A stretch of 64,000 bases of DNA from Brevundimonas fontaquae (GCF_017086445.1 NZ_CP070968.1:558001-622000); one strand, 5' to 3'; shown: positions 34,026 through 43,781, counted from the first letter of the stretch. Made by a program: numbers and translations. Notes: generated by a model not told the origin, from the sequence alone.

Positions 34026-34586
34026 ATGACGACTGATCCGCGTCCAGGCATCGAGCCGGATGCGCGTGGGCGGGATATCATGCTCGACGGCCTCGCGCGC
34101 CGCTATGGGCGAGCCCTCAGCCAGTATTTCCAGCGCCGGACCGCGAATCGGGCCGATGTGCCGGATCTTGTTCAGGAGGTTTTCGTCGGCCTGAGCCGAA
34201 TGAAGAATCCCGCGGACATCGAGAAGCCCGAGACCTTCTTGTTCGTCATCGCCGCCAATGTGCTGCGTGATCGGCGTCGGCGGGCCCTGACCCATCATGC
34301 CGCGGCGCACCATTCTTTCGACGAAAGCAACGATATGGGTTCGGGTTTCTCGCCCGAGCGCGTCCTAGAAGCCCGAGACGAGATCGCTGTCATCCGCGCC
34401 AGCCTTGCCGAGTTGCCGACACGGACGCGCGACGCCTTCGTGCTTCGGGCCTTCGAGGAGCTGGCGATGCGGGAGGTGGCTGCGGCCCTGGGTGTGTCCA
34501 CACGGGCCGCCGAAAAACATTATGCAAAGGCGCTGGTCCATGTGACGGCCGCGCTGGAGGGACCCCGCCATCCGCACCGCGGCTGA
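34026..34586 (+). CDS. ECF sigma factor, FecI-like
   Basis: A 186-residue extracytoplasmic-function sigma factor. Region 2 contains RADVPDLVQEVFVGLSRM and PETFLFVIAANVLRDRRRR. Region 4 contains LAELPTRTRDAFVLRAFEELAMREVAAALGVSTRAAEKHYAKALVHV. The length and pattern fit the FecI group used in cell-surface signalling. The next two genes encode a FecR-like anti-sigma factor and a TonB receptor with the signalling (STN) domain. The sigma gene precedes fecR without a promoter-sized gap, so all three probably respond to one ligand. Confidence 0.92.
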   Translation: MTTDPRPGIEPDARGRDIMLDGLARRYGRALSQYFQRRTANRADVPDLVQEVFVGLSRMKNPADIEKPETFLFVIAANVLRDRRRRALTHHAAAHHSFDESNDMGSGFSPERVLEARDEIAVIRASLAELPTRTRDAFVLRAFEELAMREVAAALGVSTRAAEKHYAKALVHVTAALEGPRHPHRG

Positions 34587-34599
34587 CAACGATGATCCT

Positions 34600-35610
34600 G
34601 TGGCGCTCGAGGCAGCCGAATGGCGCGTGGTGCTGTCCGGCGATCCGGACAAGGACACTCAGGCGCGGTTCGAGGCCTGGCGGGCCCGGCATCCGGGCCA
34701 CGCCGACACCTATAGCCTGATCGCCTCCACGGAACTCCGGATCAGAACCCTCCGGGATGATCCGGAGCTTCTTGCCCTGCGTCATGAAACCCTGGCGCGG
34801 GCGTCCCTCGGGCGGCGTCGTCGTCAATCGGACCACCGACGCCTTTTCGGAGCCATGGCCGCCGCTGTTGTTCTAAGCCTCGCGCCCTTTTTGATGTGGA
34901 TGGCACAGACCCACCAGGATGTCTCACAAGCTCCGGCAACCTTGCCGACCTATTCCACCGCAGTCGGGCAGCGCATGATCCTGACGCTGGAGGATGGATC
35001 CCACGTCACCTTGAACACGAACAGTCGCCTTCGGGTGGCCTATACGCAGGCAGAGCGCAGGCTCTATCTCGATGCCGGTCAGGCCTGGTTCGAGGTCGCC
35101 AGAGATGCAGACAAGCCCTTCAATGTGATCGCCGGCGGTCAGCAGGTCACGGCGCATGGCACCCGGTTCGATGTGCGGCTCAAGCCGGGGGCCGTCCAGG
35201 TGCTGCTGGTCGAGGGCAAGGTCAGTGTTGCCGCGAGCGGCGGCGGGACCCGAGCGGCCTCGGCGATCCTGTCACCCAACGACATGCTCACCGCCGATGC
35301 GCATGGCGTTCGGGTCCAACAGGTCGCCGACACGGGCGTCGTGGAAGGCTGGCGCGACGGCGTCGTCGTGTTCGACGACACGCCGCTCGCCGAGGTTGTC
35401 TCGGAAATCAATCGCTATGCAAGCCGTCCTCTGGTTCTGACGGGCGACCGTACGGCGCGGCTGCGGGTCAGCGGCGTGTACCGCATCGGCGGCGAGGCGG
35501 TGTTCGCCGAGGGACTCGCAGAAGGCCTGGGGCTCTCGATTGATCTGCGCACGCCGGATCGGATCGGTCTGTCAGCAAACGGGCGAAAAGCGGGGGACGC
35601 GGAAGAATAG
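34600..35610 (+). CDS. FecR-like anti-sigma factor
   Basis: A 336-residue inner-membrane sensor. The N-terminal cytoplasmic part (LEAAEWRVVLSGDPDKDTQARFEAWRARHPGH) is the FecR sigma-binding domain. LFGAMAAAVVLSLAPFLMWMA (near residue 85) is the single membrane segment. The periplasmic FecR domain (TVGQRMILTLEDGSHVTLNTNSRL...) follows. The GTG at 34600 is the first standard start in the frame after a stop at 34543, and the gene begins 13 nt after the sigma stop. The C-terminal STN-like region GVYRIGGEAVFAEGLAEGLG should contact the receptor. It probably holds the sigma factor inactive until the receptor binds its ligand. Confidence 0.9.
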   Translation: MALEAAEWRVVLSGDPDKDTQARFEAWRARHPGHADTYSLIASTELRIRTLRDDPELLALRHETLARASLGRRRRQSDHRRLFGAMAAAVVLSLAPFLMWMAQTHQDVSQAPATLPTYSTAVGQRMILTLEDGSHVTLNTNSRLRVAYTQAERRLYLDAGQAWFEVARDADKPFNVIAGGQQVTAHGTRFDVRLKPGAVQVLLVEGKVSVAASGGGTRAASAILSPNDMLTADAHGVRVQQVADTGVVEGWRDGVVVFDDTPLAEVVSEINRYASRPLVLTGDRTARLRVSGVYRIGGEAVFAEGLAEGLGLSIDLRTPDRIGLSANGRKAGDAEE

Positions 35611-35694
35611 TCGAGCTTGAGGGTTCGGATTGTCGAGGACGCTGCGTCCTTCAAAGCTGAGAGCTCCACAAAGGAGCCCGGGAGGAGAAATCAG

Positions 35695-38394
35695 ATGAGG
35701 CCCATGTCATTCGTGCGCACCCTTGCGCTGTGTTCCGTCGCCCTCGGTGCCGTCAGTCCGGCGCTGGCCCAGGCGGAAAGTCCCGTCGTCGTTCATATCG
35801 AGCAGAGGAATCTGGGTCAGGCCCTGACCCAACTCGCGCGCCAGAGCGGTCGCCAGCTGATTTTTACACCAGAGGCCGTGCGCGGGAAACGGGCCCTTCC
35901 CCTGCACGGGTCCTACACGCCCGAGCAGGCTCTGAACCGGCTACTCGCAGGATCGGACCTGACCTATCAGCAGACGTCCGGCGGTGCCCTGGTGGTTTCG
36001 TCCCGCACCCAGAGCCCGCCCACCCAGGCGACCAGAGGTGGAGCAACCGCCGCGACGACGATCGCGCCGGCCCAGCAGACCTTCGACCCTGACGAGCCAA
36101 CCGAGATCGACGAGGTGATCGTCATCGGCACCGCCGGGGCCGGGATCCGTCGTCAGGACGCCGCCTTTGCGGTGACCAACCTGTCGAGCGAAGCGATCAG
36201 CCAGGCCGCGCCGTCCAGCACCGCGGACCTGTTTCGGCTCGTGCCTGGCGTCACGGCCGAAAGTTCGGGCGGCCAGAACGGCGCCAATATCTTCGTGCGC
36301 GGCTATCCGTCGGGTGGTGACGCCGAATATGTCACCCTGCAGACGCAAGGCGTGCCCTTCTTCCCGCCCTCGACCCTGTCCTTCCTCGAGAACAGCCAAC
36401 TTATCCGCATCGACGAGACCCTGAAGCGGGTCGAGGCCGTACGTGGCGGCACCAGCGCCCTGTTTTCCTCGGGCCAGCCCGGCCTGACGGTCAACTTCGT
36501 CCAGCGCGAGGGCGGTCCCGAATTCGAAGGCCTGGCCAAGATCTCGACCACCGACTACGGCGACGTTCGCGGCGACGCCTATGTCTCGGGTCCGCTGGGA
36601 CCGGACACCACCTTCATGGTGGGCGGCTACTATGCCGGTGGGCCGGGCGTCCGCGATCCGCAGTTCACCGCCGAACGGGGCGGACAGATCACCGCCAATG
36701 TCCGTCACCGCTTCGACAACGGCTCGCTGCTGGTATTCGGTCGTTATCTGAACGACCACGGTCAGTGGCTGCTGCCCATTCCCGTAAGCCAGGACGGGGA
36801 CGACATTTCCGAGTGGAACGGCTTCGACGCCGGAACGGGGACCTTCGCCGGCAACGAAACCCGTCTCTCCGTGCTGAACGACGGAAGTCGAGTCGATCTC
36901 GCCGACGGTCGCGGCTCGGACATCGTCAACTTCGGTGCAAACCTGGACTTCGACCTGACCGACAACATCAGCGTCCGGAACAGGACGAGCTACTTGAGCG
37001 GTTCGGCTAACACCTTTGGCATGGTCCCCGGGGGGACCCCGCCCCAGACGGCCGCTGCGTATGCCGCCTCTCTCGGTGGAACTCTGACGAGCCTGACCTA
37101 CGTCAACGGCGGGGGTGCGGTCGCAGACCCTGCAAACCAGTTGGTCATCCCGGTGGGCGTCTGGCGCGTCGAGAAGGACATCGAATCCCTAGTCAACGAC
37201 CTGGCCTTCGAGTTCCGGGCCGGATCCCATACGATCACGGCGGGGCTCTACTATGCCCAGTATTCTTCGGACGATCGCTGGAACCTCGGCAACGCCCAGT
37301 TGCTGACCGCCGAGCCCAACGCGCGACGCCTGGACATGACCATCCGCAACACGGCGACCACGGCTCTGCAACAGGTGACGCGAGCGGGGTTTGCGAGCGG
37401 CTCGACCTTCAACGTCAACGCCACCTATGACGGCCGCGATACGGCCTTCTATCTGACCGACGAATGGAAGGTGACCCCTGAGCTCACCCTCGACGGCGGC
37501 GTCCGGTATCAGAACCACCAGGTCGATGGCACCCTTGAGAACAACACCTTCGGGGTGGATACCGACGCCAATCCCGACACGCTTTTCAACAACAACTCGG
37601 CCGTCCTGAACGGCACCTTCTCGACTCTGACCTACGACGGCGACGAGACGTCCTGGACCTTGGGCGCCAACTACGCCTTCACCCCGTCCTTGTCGGCGTT
37701 CGGCCGCTACAGCCGGGGGCACAGCTTCCCCTTCTTCGACAATCTGCGCGACGGTCTTCGGCAGACGCAGAAGGTCGACAGCTATGAGGCCGGGCTGAAA
37801 GCCTCGTATGACCGGGTCGACCTCTATGCGACCGTATTCCGCAACGAGTTCGAAGGCCTGGCGACCACGGTGATCACCAATGGGGCACCGATCGCGTCGG
37901 TCGGTGGAGCCGAGACGACCGGTGTGGAACTGGAGGGTCAGATCCGGGCGACCGAAGCCATCAACATCGCCTTCTCGGGCACCTGGCTGGATGCCAGCTA
38001 CCAGGATTTCTTCACGGACGGCGGCACCACCGACCTGACCGGCAATACGGTGCAGCGTCAGCCCGAGTGGCAAGGGCGGATCACCCCGTCCTGGACTGTT
38101 CCGGTCGGCGAGACCGGCCAGATCAGTCTCTACACCACCCTGGCCTATGTCGGAGACCGCTTCTCCGATGTGCAGAACCAGCAGACCCTGCCGGCCTTCT
38201 ACAAATGGGATGCAGGCGTCACCTGGGACGTGAACGAACGAATCCAGGTGCAGGTCACAGGCGACAACCTCACCGACGAGATCGGACTGACCGAGGGCAA
38301 TCCCCGCACCATCGGGTCACAGGGTTCAGGCGTCATCCTGGCGCGTCCCATCCTCGGCCGCTCGTTCCGTTTGAGTGTCGGCTACCGCTTCTAG
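35695..38394 (+). CDS. TonB-dependent receptor with STN signalling domain
   Basis: An 899-residue transducer-type outer-membrane receptor. The ATG at 35695 is preferred: it has a strong GGGAGGAG ribosome site and begins a signal peptide ending SPALAQ. The STN domain (about residues 30-100) contains VVVHIEQRNLGQALTQLARQSGRQLIF, which is the periplasmic signalling domain that engages FecR. After a linker, EIDEVIVIGTAG begins the plug. The barrel ends RSFRLSVGYRF. The C-terminal pattern (...NLTDEIGLTEGNPR) resembles that of the 824-residue receptor at 51967. It lies 98 bp upstream of a trehalase gene and 60 bp after the FecR gene, so its ligand may be a trehalose-type sugar rather than an iron carrier. 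Confidence 0.93.
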   Translation: MRPMSFVRTLALCSVALGAVSPALAQAESPVVVHIEQRNLGQALTQLARQSGRQLIFTPEAVRGKRALPLHGSYTPEQALNRLLAGSDLTYQQTSGGALVVSSRTQSPPTQATRGGATAATTIAPAQQTFDPDEPTEIDEVIVIGTAGAGIRRQDAAFAVTNLSSEAISQAAPSSTADLFRLVPGVTAESSGGQNGANIFVRGYPSGGDAEYVTLQTQGVPFFPPSTLSFLENSQLIRIDETLKRVEAVRGGTSALFSSGQPGLTVNFVQREGGPEFEGLAKISTTDYGDVRGDAYVSGPLGPDTTFMVGGYYAGGPGVRDPQFTAERGGQITANVRHRFDNGSLLVFGRYLNDHGQWLLPIPVSQDGDDISEWNGFDAGTGTFAGNETRLSVLNDGSRVDLADGRGSDIVNFGANLDFDLTDNISVRNRTSYLSGSANTFGMVPGGTPPQTAAAYAASLGGTLTSLTYVNGGGAVADPANQLVIPVGVWRVEKDIESLVNDLAFEFRAGSHTITAGLYYAQYSSDDRWNLGNAQLLTAEPNARRLDMTIRNTATTALQQVTRAGFASGSTFNVNATYDGRDTAFYLTDEWKVTPELTLDGGVRYQNHQVDGTLENNTFGVDTDANPDTLFNNNSAVLNGTFSTLTYDGDETSWTLGANYAFTPSLSAFGRYSRGHSFPFFDNLRDGLRQTQKVDSYEAGLKASYDRVDLYATVFRNEFEGLATTVITNGAPIASVGGAETTGVELEGQIRATEAINIAFSGTWLDASYQDFFTDGGTTDLTGNTVQRQPEWQGRITPSWTVPVGETGQISLYTTLAYVGDRFSDVQNQQTLPAFYKWDAGVTWDVNERIQVQVTGDNLTDEIGLTEGNPRTIGSQGSGVILARPILGRSFRLSVGYRF

Positions 38395-38412
38395 AGTCTC
38401 CCCAGCCTGGGT

Positions 38413-38451
38413 TCCCTGTTTCGCCACGGCGAAACAGGGAGCTCGCTTTTT
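38413..38451 (+). terminator. Intrinsic terminator after the STN receptor
   Basis: A 13-bp perfect stem (38413-38425 with 38428-38440; inner pairs open to give the loop) is followed by a T-run at 38446-38451. It separates the receptor from the trehalase gene, so the trehalase either has its own promoter or receives only read-through. Confidence 0.85.
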
Positions 38452-38492
38452 CATTCTGGCCGGTCGTCGGTCAAAAAGTAGAGTGTCCCCCA

Positions 38493-40103
38493 ATGCGTCA
38501 GACCGGCTCCCTCATCCGTCGCCTTGTTCTGGCAACCCTCGCCGCGACGACCTTGACAGCCGCGCGCGCTCAGGACGTCACACCCGCCGACCTCTACGGT
38601 CCCCTGTTCGAAGCGATCCAGACCGGCAAGGTCTTTCCGGACGGCAAGACCTTCGTGGATGCCGTCCCGCGTCGGCCCGTCGCCGAGATCATGGCCGACT
38701 ACGCGCGCGACCGCCCGCAGGGCGCGACCGCCCTGCGGGCCTTCGTTGAGGCCCGTTTCATCATTCCGGGCGATACGCCCGTCCCGGACGGTGCGCAGGT
38801 CGCCCAGGGTCTGCCGCTGAAGGCCCATATCGCTGCGCTCTGGCCGGTCCTCACCCGCCCGGCCCTGGAGCCCGTCGAAGGCTCTTCGGCTCTGGCGCTG
38901 CCGTCGCCCTACGTCGTCCCGGGGGGGCGCTTCCGCGAGATCTACTACTGGGACACCTATTTCACGATGCTGGGCCTCAAGGCCGACGGGCAGGACGCCC
39001 TGGTCGAGTCCATGCTCGAGAATTTCGAGGCCCTGATAACCGAGCACGGGCACATCCCGAACGGCGCGCGAACCTATTATCTGAGCCGGTCGCAACCGCC
39101 CTTCTTCGCCCTCATGGTCGGACTGTCCGAGCGAAAGGATGCTGTAAGCCGCCGGACCCAGCTCGCGGCGATGCAGGGGGAGTACGCCTTCTGGATGAAG
39201 GGGGCCGAGTGCGTCGCCGCGACCGGCGCCTGCGACCACGTGGTCCGGATGCCGGACGGCGCCCTGCTCAATCGCTACTGGGACGCGCGCGACACGCCGC
39301 GTGACGAAAGCTGGGCCGAGGACGTCGCCACGGCCAGTGAGGCTGAAGGGCGGCCCGCTGCGGAGGTTTATCGCGACCTGCGCTCCGGCGCTGAGAGCGG
39401 CTGGGACTTCAGCTCGCGCTGGTTCGACGATCCACAGGATATCGCCACCCTGCACACGACCGAGATCGTGCCGGTCGACCTGAACAGCCTGCTCTGGACC
39501 CTGGAGCGGACCATCGCCGCCCACTGCCGGGCCCTGGCCGAGCGCGCCTGCGTGCGCGACTTCGATCACCGCGCGGGAGCCCGCAAGCGCGCCATGAACC
39601 GCTACCTCTGGAACGCCTCGGAGCGCCGCTTCGGAGACTGGGATCGTCGGACCGGCCGCATGACCTCCAGCGTTTCGGCGGCGGGCCTGTACCCCCTGTT
39701 CACGGGTTGGGCGAACCGCAGCCAGGCCCGTGACACGGCGCGCCAGACCGAGGCGGTCCTGATCGCACCGGGCGGCCTGCGCACCACCGCCCTGACCACC
39801 GGCCAGCAGTGGGACGCTCCCAACGGCTGGGCGCCGCTGCAATGGGTCGCAATCTCGGGTCTCGACCGTTACGGGCATCGCGCCACGGCCGAAACCATTG
39901 GCACGCGCTGGCTCGGCACGGTCGACCGCGTCTACCGCGAGACCGGCAAGATGCTCGAGAAATACGACGTCGAGCAACAGCGCCCGGGCGGCGGCGGCGA
40001 GTATCCGCTGCAGGACGGCTTTGGCTGGACCAACGGGGTCACCCGCGTTCTTCTGGATCGCTATCCGGACGTCGTGTCCGAAACCGCGCCGACGATGCCC
40101 TGA
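38493..40103 (+). CDS. treA: Periplasmic trehalase (GH37)
   Basis: A 536-residue exported trehalase that hydrolyses trehalose to two glucose molecules in the periplasm. The ATG at 38493 starts a signal peptide ending AARAQ (residue 27). Both family signatures are clear: PGGRFREIYYWDTYF (143-157) and QWDAPNGWAPLQW near the C-terminus. The central region DTPRDESWAEDV carries the expected catalytic Asp in the six-hairpin fold. Length is normal. It sits between a signalling receptor and a sugar MFS transporter, consistent with uptake of the released glucose. Confidence 0.95.
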   Translation: MRQTGSLIRRLVLATLAATTLTAARAQDVTPADLYGPLFEAIQTGKVFPDGKTFVDAVPRRPVAEIMADYARDRPQGATALRAFVEARFIIPGDTPVPDGAQVAQGLPLKAHIAALWPVLTRPALEPVEGSSALALPSPYVVPGGRFREIYYWDTYFTMLGLKADGQDALVESMLENFEALITEHGHIPNGARTYYLSRSQPPFFALMVGLSERKDAVSRRTQLAAMQGEYAFWMKGAECVAATGACDHVVRMPDGALLNRYWDARDTPRDESWAEDVATASEAEGRPAAEVYRDLRSGAESGWDFSSRWFDDPQDIATLHTTEIVPVDLNSLLWTLERTIAAHCRALAERACVRDFDHRAGARKRAMNRYLWNASERRFGDWDRRTGRMTSSVSAAGLYPLFTGWANRSQARDTARQTEAVLIAPGGLRTTALTTGQQWDAPNGWAPLQWVAISGLDRYGHRATAETIGTRWLGTVDRVYRETGKMLEKYDVEQQRPGGGGEYPLQDGFGWTNGVTRVLLDRYPDVVSETAPTMP

Positions 40104-40151
40104 CACAAAGCCCCGCTTCCAAGAGACGCCGCCCCTGACCGGAGACACCCT

Positions 40152-41477
40152 ATGATCGCCACGCCCGCCAATGATACCGTTCCGTCGTCGAGCGGCCCGA
40201 AGGGAGACGTCGGCTATCTGCAATGGTTCGTCTTCGGGCTGTTCTTCATCTTCGGCGGCATCACCAGCCTCAATGACGTCTTGGTGCCCAAGCTGAAGGA
40301 GCTGTATTCGCTCAGTTACTTCCAGGCGATGTTGATCCAGACGGCCTTCTTCGCCGCCTATTTCATCGTCTCCCTGCCTGCGGCCGCCCTCGTCCAGAAG
40401 GTCGGCTACATGCGTGGCGCCGTGGTCGGCCTGCTGATCATGATGGCGGGCTGTCTGCTGTTCATCCCTGCTGCCAACGCGGGCCTGTTCGGGGCCTTCC
40501 TCGGCGCCCTGTTCGTCCTGGCGGCGGGGGTGACCCTGGTCCAGGTGGTGGCCAATCCGCTGATCTCCATGCTGGGCGCACCCGACACCGCCTCCAGCCG
40601 CCTGACCTTCGCCCAGGCCTTCAACTCCCTGGGTACGACCGTCTTCCCTTGGGTCGGAGCCACGCTGATCCTGGGGTCGCTGGCGACGGTGAGCGCCGCA
40701 GAGCTGAGCGGAACGGCCCTGACCGCCTACCGTGCCGCGGAATCCGCCGTGATCACCCACGCCTATATCGGCATTGCCGTGGCCCTGGCGGTCGTTGCCG
40801 GCGTGGTCTGGCTGAACCGCAATCGCCTGATCGAGGAAAAGACTCCGACCGTCGCCTTCCTGAGCGCCTTCAATCTTCTGAAACAACCCCGCTTCGCCTT
40901 CGGGGCCCTGGGCATCTTCGTCTATGTCGGTGCCGAGGTCGCGGTCGCCAGCCTGATGACCAACTATCTGATGCAGGCCGACACCCTGGCCCTGCCGGCC
41001 CAGGGCGCCGGCGAGCGCCTCGCCCTGTACTGGGGCGGCGCCCTGGTCGGTCGCTTCATCGGCGCGTGGGTCATGCGGTTCATCGCCCCCTGGAAGGTGC
41101 TGGCCAGCGTCGCCCTCGGCGCCGTCATGCTGATCGCCCTGTCGGTGTTCACGACCGGGGCCCTGTCCGGCTATGCGCTGCTTTGCGTTGGGCTGTTCAA
41201 TGCGGTGATGTTCCCGACCATCTTCACCCTGGCTTCCGCCGGTCTCGGTAAACGCGCAGCGGAGGGGTCGGGCATCATCTGCATGGCCATCGTCGGGGGG
41301 GCCATCGTCCCGCCGCTGACGGGCTATGTCGCCGACGTCTCGACCTTGCGGATCGCGCTCGTCATTCCGGTGGCCTGCTACATCGTCATCGCCCTCTATG
41401 CGCGGTATTGCGGGGGCATCGGGAAGGATGTCAGCGACATGTCTTGGTCCGAGAGCCGGGAGCCCGGCAATGCCTGA
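40152..41477 (+). CDS. Sugar MFS transporter, FucP-like
   Basis: A 441-residue inner-membrane transporter with about twelve hydrophobic segments. LQWFVFGLFFIFGGITSLNDVLVPKLKELYSLSYFQAMLIQTAFFAAYFIVSLPAA matches the FucP/GluP sugar:H+ symporter group. Later RFIGAWVMRFIAP and GLFNAVMFPTIFTLA are typical. In this place it probably imports the glucose produced by the trehalase. It overlaps the following NTF2-like gene by 8 bp. The substrate is inferred from context. Confidence 0.9.
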   Translation: MIATPANDTVPSSSGPKGDVGYLQWFVFGLFFIFGGITSLNDVLVPKLKELYSLSYFQAMLIQTAFFAAYFIVSLPAAALVQKVGYMRGAVVGLLIMMAGCLLFIPAANAGLFGAFLGALFVLAAGVTLVQVVANPLISMLGAPDTASSRLTFAQAFNSLGTTVFPWVGATLILGSLATVSAAELSGTALTAYRAAESAVITHAYIGIAVALAVVAGVVWLNRNRLIEEKTPTVAFLSAFNLLKQPRFAFGALGIFVYVGAEVAVASLMTNYLMQADTLALPAQGAGERLALYWGGALVGRFIGAWVMRFIAPWKVLASVALGAVMLIALSVFTTGALSGYALLCVGLFNAVMFPTIFTLASAGLGKRAAEGSGIICMAIVGGAIVPPLTGYVADVSTLRIALVIPVACYIVIALYARYCGGIGKDVSDMSWSESREPGNA

Positions 41478-41853
41478 ACGGACCGCCCTGCCGGACATCA
41501 TCCAGCGATATCTCGACGCCTACAATCGGAGGGATGTGGAGGCCCTGGTCGCGTGCGTCTCGGAGACGGTGGTGTTCGAAAATGTCTCGAACGCCACGCC
41601 CTCCTTGCGCATCGACGGGCGCGATGCCTTCGCCCGCCTCGCAGCCCAGGCGGCGGAAACCTTCACCCTCCGGCGGCTGGAGGTTCGAACTGCGGTCATC
41701 GCCGGGGATCATGTGGCGCTTGAGGTGGACTGGTCCGGTACGCCGGCCGTGGACCTCGGAGAGTTCAGGGCCGGGGAGCGCGTGGTGCTGCGCGGAGCGT
41801 CGTTTTTCACCATCTCCGACGACCGGCTCGTCAGGATCGTGGATCTCAGTTGA
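41470..41853 (+). CDS. SnoaL/NTF2-like protein
   Basis: A 127-residue protein starting at the ATG at 41470, overlapping the MFS gene by 8 bases. It has the NTF2-like pattern: LPDIIQRYLDAYNRRDVEALVACVSETVVFENVSN, then LEVRTAVIAGDHVALEVDWSGT and FFTISDDRLVRIVDLS. Many relatives are of unknown function or act as isomerases. Co-translation with the sugar transporter suggests a role in the same pathway, perhaps as a mutarotase- or binding-type accessory, but this is speculative. Confidence 0.75.
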   Translation: MPERTALPDIIQRYLDAYNRRDVEALVACVSETVVFENVSNATPSLRIDGRDAFARLAAQAAETFTLRRLEVRTAVIAGDHVALEVDWSGTPAVDLGEFRAGERVVLRGASFFTISDDRLVRIVDLS

Positions 41854-42080
41854 GCGGCCTGGCGGCAGAGGGCGAATTTCCGGACCGTGGACGGTCGTGT
41901 GAGCCGGGGTGGGCGGGTCGTTCCATGGTGCGCTGCGGCCCTCTTCGGCCTCGTCGCCTCGTTCAGCCTGCTGTTAAGGTGCCGCTCCTGGCCGTCGGTG
42001 TCTTCCGGCGCCAGGCTTGCGCGGACGCGCCGATTCGATGGTCCGCAATGGCTCTCGGGCGCCTGTGAGGGGGCGATGAC

Positions 42081-43781
42081 ATGAACCAGGGCGATCTCAG
42101 CCGTCTTGGCGGCGCCATGGCGGCGCGGGCCCGGCAGTGGCGAACCCGGATCGGTCTGGGCGCCGTCATCGCCGTGGCCTTCTTCACCATGACAGGGTGG
42201 CTCTTCGCCTTGGGCTGGCTCCTGGTCTATTCGATCCTGCAGGCGCTCGAGTTCTGGGGGTTTCGGGCGTCGCGAAAGTCGGAGGACTGGACGCCTTCGA
42301 CCGTCTGGGCCTGGTGGGCGGTCGGCTTCATCGCTCTCAACAATCTCGTCTTCGGCGCCTTCGCGGTGCGACAGGCCGTCGGGGGCGAAGACCTCTCTGT
42401 CATCGTCGCGATCCTGGTCATGGCCGGAGCCATCGTGAACGGGGTGATCGCCTGTGCAGGCTCCAGGCATCTTACCTGGGCGTCCATTCTCCCGCACATT
42501 GGTTGCTTCTGCGCCGTCACCGCATCGGTGCTCATGGCCGGGCATCCGCCCTGGCTCACCGCCCAGATGGGCGTCGCAGGCCTGCTGTTCGTCGTGCTCG
42601 CAAGCGTTGCGTCGCGCCAGCTCGCCCAGAAGCTCCAGGTCATGGAGGAGGGGCGATTGACGGCCGAGAGCGCCAACGTTTCCAAGAGCCAGTTTCTGGC
42701 AAACATGAGCCATGAAATCCGCACCCCGCTCAACGGCGTGGTGAGCATGGCCCATCTGCTGGCGCGATCGCCGCTCTCGGCCCCGGATCGTGAACTTGTC
42801 CAGATCATCCAGTCGTCTGCGGACACCCTGACCACCCTGCTGTCCGACATCCTGGACATGGCTCGCATCGAGGCCGGCGAGGTCACCCTGGAATACGTCC
42901 CCTACCATTTCGGGGACATGGTTCGCTCGGCCTGCGCCCTGTTCACCCTGCGGGCGCAGGAGAAGGGGGTCGCCATGGTCCTCGAACTGCCCGAAGACGC
43001 GGACCGCTTCGTCAGCGGCGACGGCAATCGCCTGCGTCAGGTCCTGAACAACCTGATCTCAAACGCTGTGAAGTTCACGACGCGCGGCCAGGTCACCGTC
43101 ATCGTCACCCTGCCCGAGGCCGGCTGTGTCCGGGTGGTGGTCGCCGACACCGGGGTGGGGTTCGACCCGCAGGCCTGCGGCGATCTCTTCGCCCGCTTCC
43201 AGCAGGCCGACGGCACGATCACGAGGAAATTCGGCGGTTCCGGCCTGGGTCTGGCCATCTCCCACGAGCTCGTCTGCCTCATGGACGGACGGATCGGCTA
43301 TGACAGCGTCGCGGGCGAGGGATCGACGTTCTGGGTCGACCTCCCGTTCGAGCCCTGTGCGCCGTCCGGCGTGATCGTCCTGGACGGCGACGAGATCGGG
43401 ATCGACCGTCCCCTCGCTGTCCTGGTCGCCGACGATCATCCGATCAACCTCAAGGTGGCGACGATGATTCTGGAGCAGACCGGCTCGCGCTGCACCACGG
43501 CCGTCGATGGTGCCGAAGCCGTCGCCGCCTTCCAGTCCGGACGGTTCGACCTCGTCCTTATGGACATGCAGATGCCGGTGATGGACGGGCTGACCGCCGT
43601 CCGGGAGATTCGCGCCCTCGAAGAACGCTCGGGCCTCGCGCGAACCCCGATCGCCATCCTGTCCGCCAACGCCATGCCCGAGCACATCGCGGCCGCGTCC
43701 GATGCCGGCGCCGACGAACATCTGTCCAAACCCGTCCGTCCCGCCGATCTGATCAGGCTCGTGTCGAGGCTCACGGTGTGA
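42081..43781 (+). CDS. Hybrid sensor histidine kinase/response regulator (second copy)
   Basis: A 566-residue kinase with the same architecture as that at 8793. About six hydrophobic segments (residues 20-180) are followed by the phosphoacceptor helix FLANMSHEIRTPLNG (His211), the ATPase with NLISNAVKF, ADTGVGF and GSGLGLAI, and a receiver domain with Asp495 in LMDMQMPVMDG. No HPt or output domain follows. It lies between the sugar-transport genes and the LysR/glycerate-kinase genes, so it may sense a condition relevant to this locus. The signal is unknown. Confidence 0.9.
   Translation: MNQGDLSRLGGAMAARARQWRTRIGLGAVIAVAFFTMTGWLFALGWLLVYSILQALEFWGFRASRKSEDWTPSTVWAWWAVGFIALNNLVFGAFAVRQAVGGEDLSVIVAILVMAGAIVNGVIACAGSRHLTWASILPHIGCFCAVTASVLMAGHPPWLTAQMGVAGLLFVVLASVASRQLAQKLQVMEEGRLTAESANVSKSQFLANMSHEIRTPLNGVVSMAHLLARSPLSAPDRELVQIIQSSADTLTTLLSDILDMARIEAGEVTLEYVPYHFGDMVRSACALFTLRAQEKGVAMVLELPEDADRFVSGDGNRLRQVLNNLISNAVKFTTRGQVTVIVTLPEAGCVRVVVADTGVGFDPQACGDLFARFQQADGTITRKFGGSGLGLAISHELVCLMDGRIGYDSVAGEGSTFWVDLPFEPCAPSGVIVLDGDEIGIDRPLAVLVADDHPINLKVATMILEQTGSRCTTAVDGAEAVAAFQSGRFDLVLMDMQMPVMDGLTAVREIRALEERSGLARTPIAILSANAMPEHIAAASDAGADEHLSKPVRPADLIRLVSRLTV

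Noticed and set aside
38451..41501. A very long open frame on the minus strand opposite trehalase and the sugar transporter.
   Set aside because: It is the antisense shadow of two well-supported genes in GC-rich DNA, is low in hydrophobic order, and has no recognisable domain.
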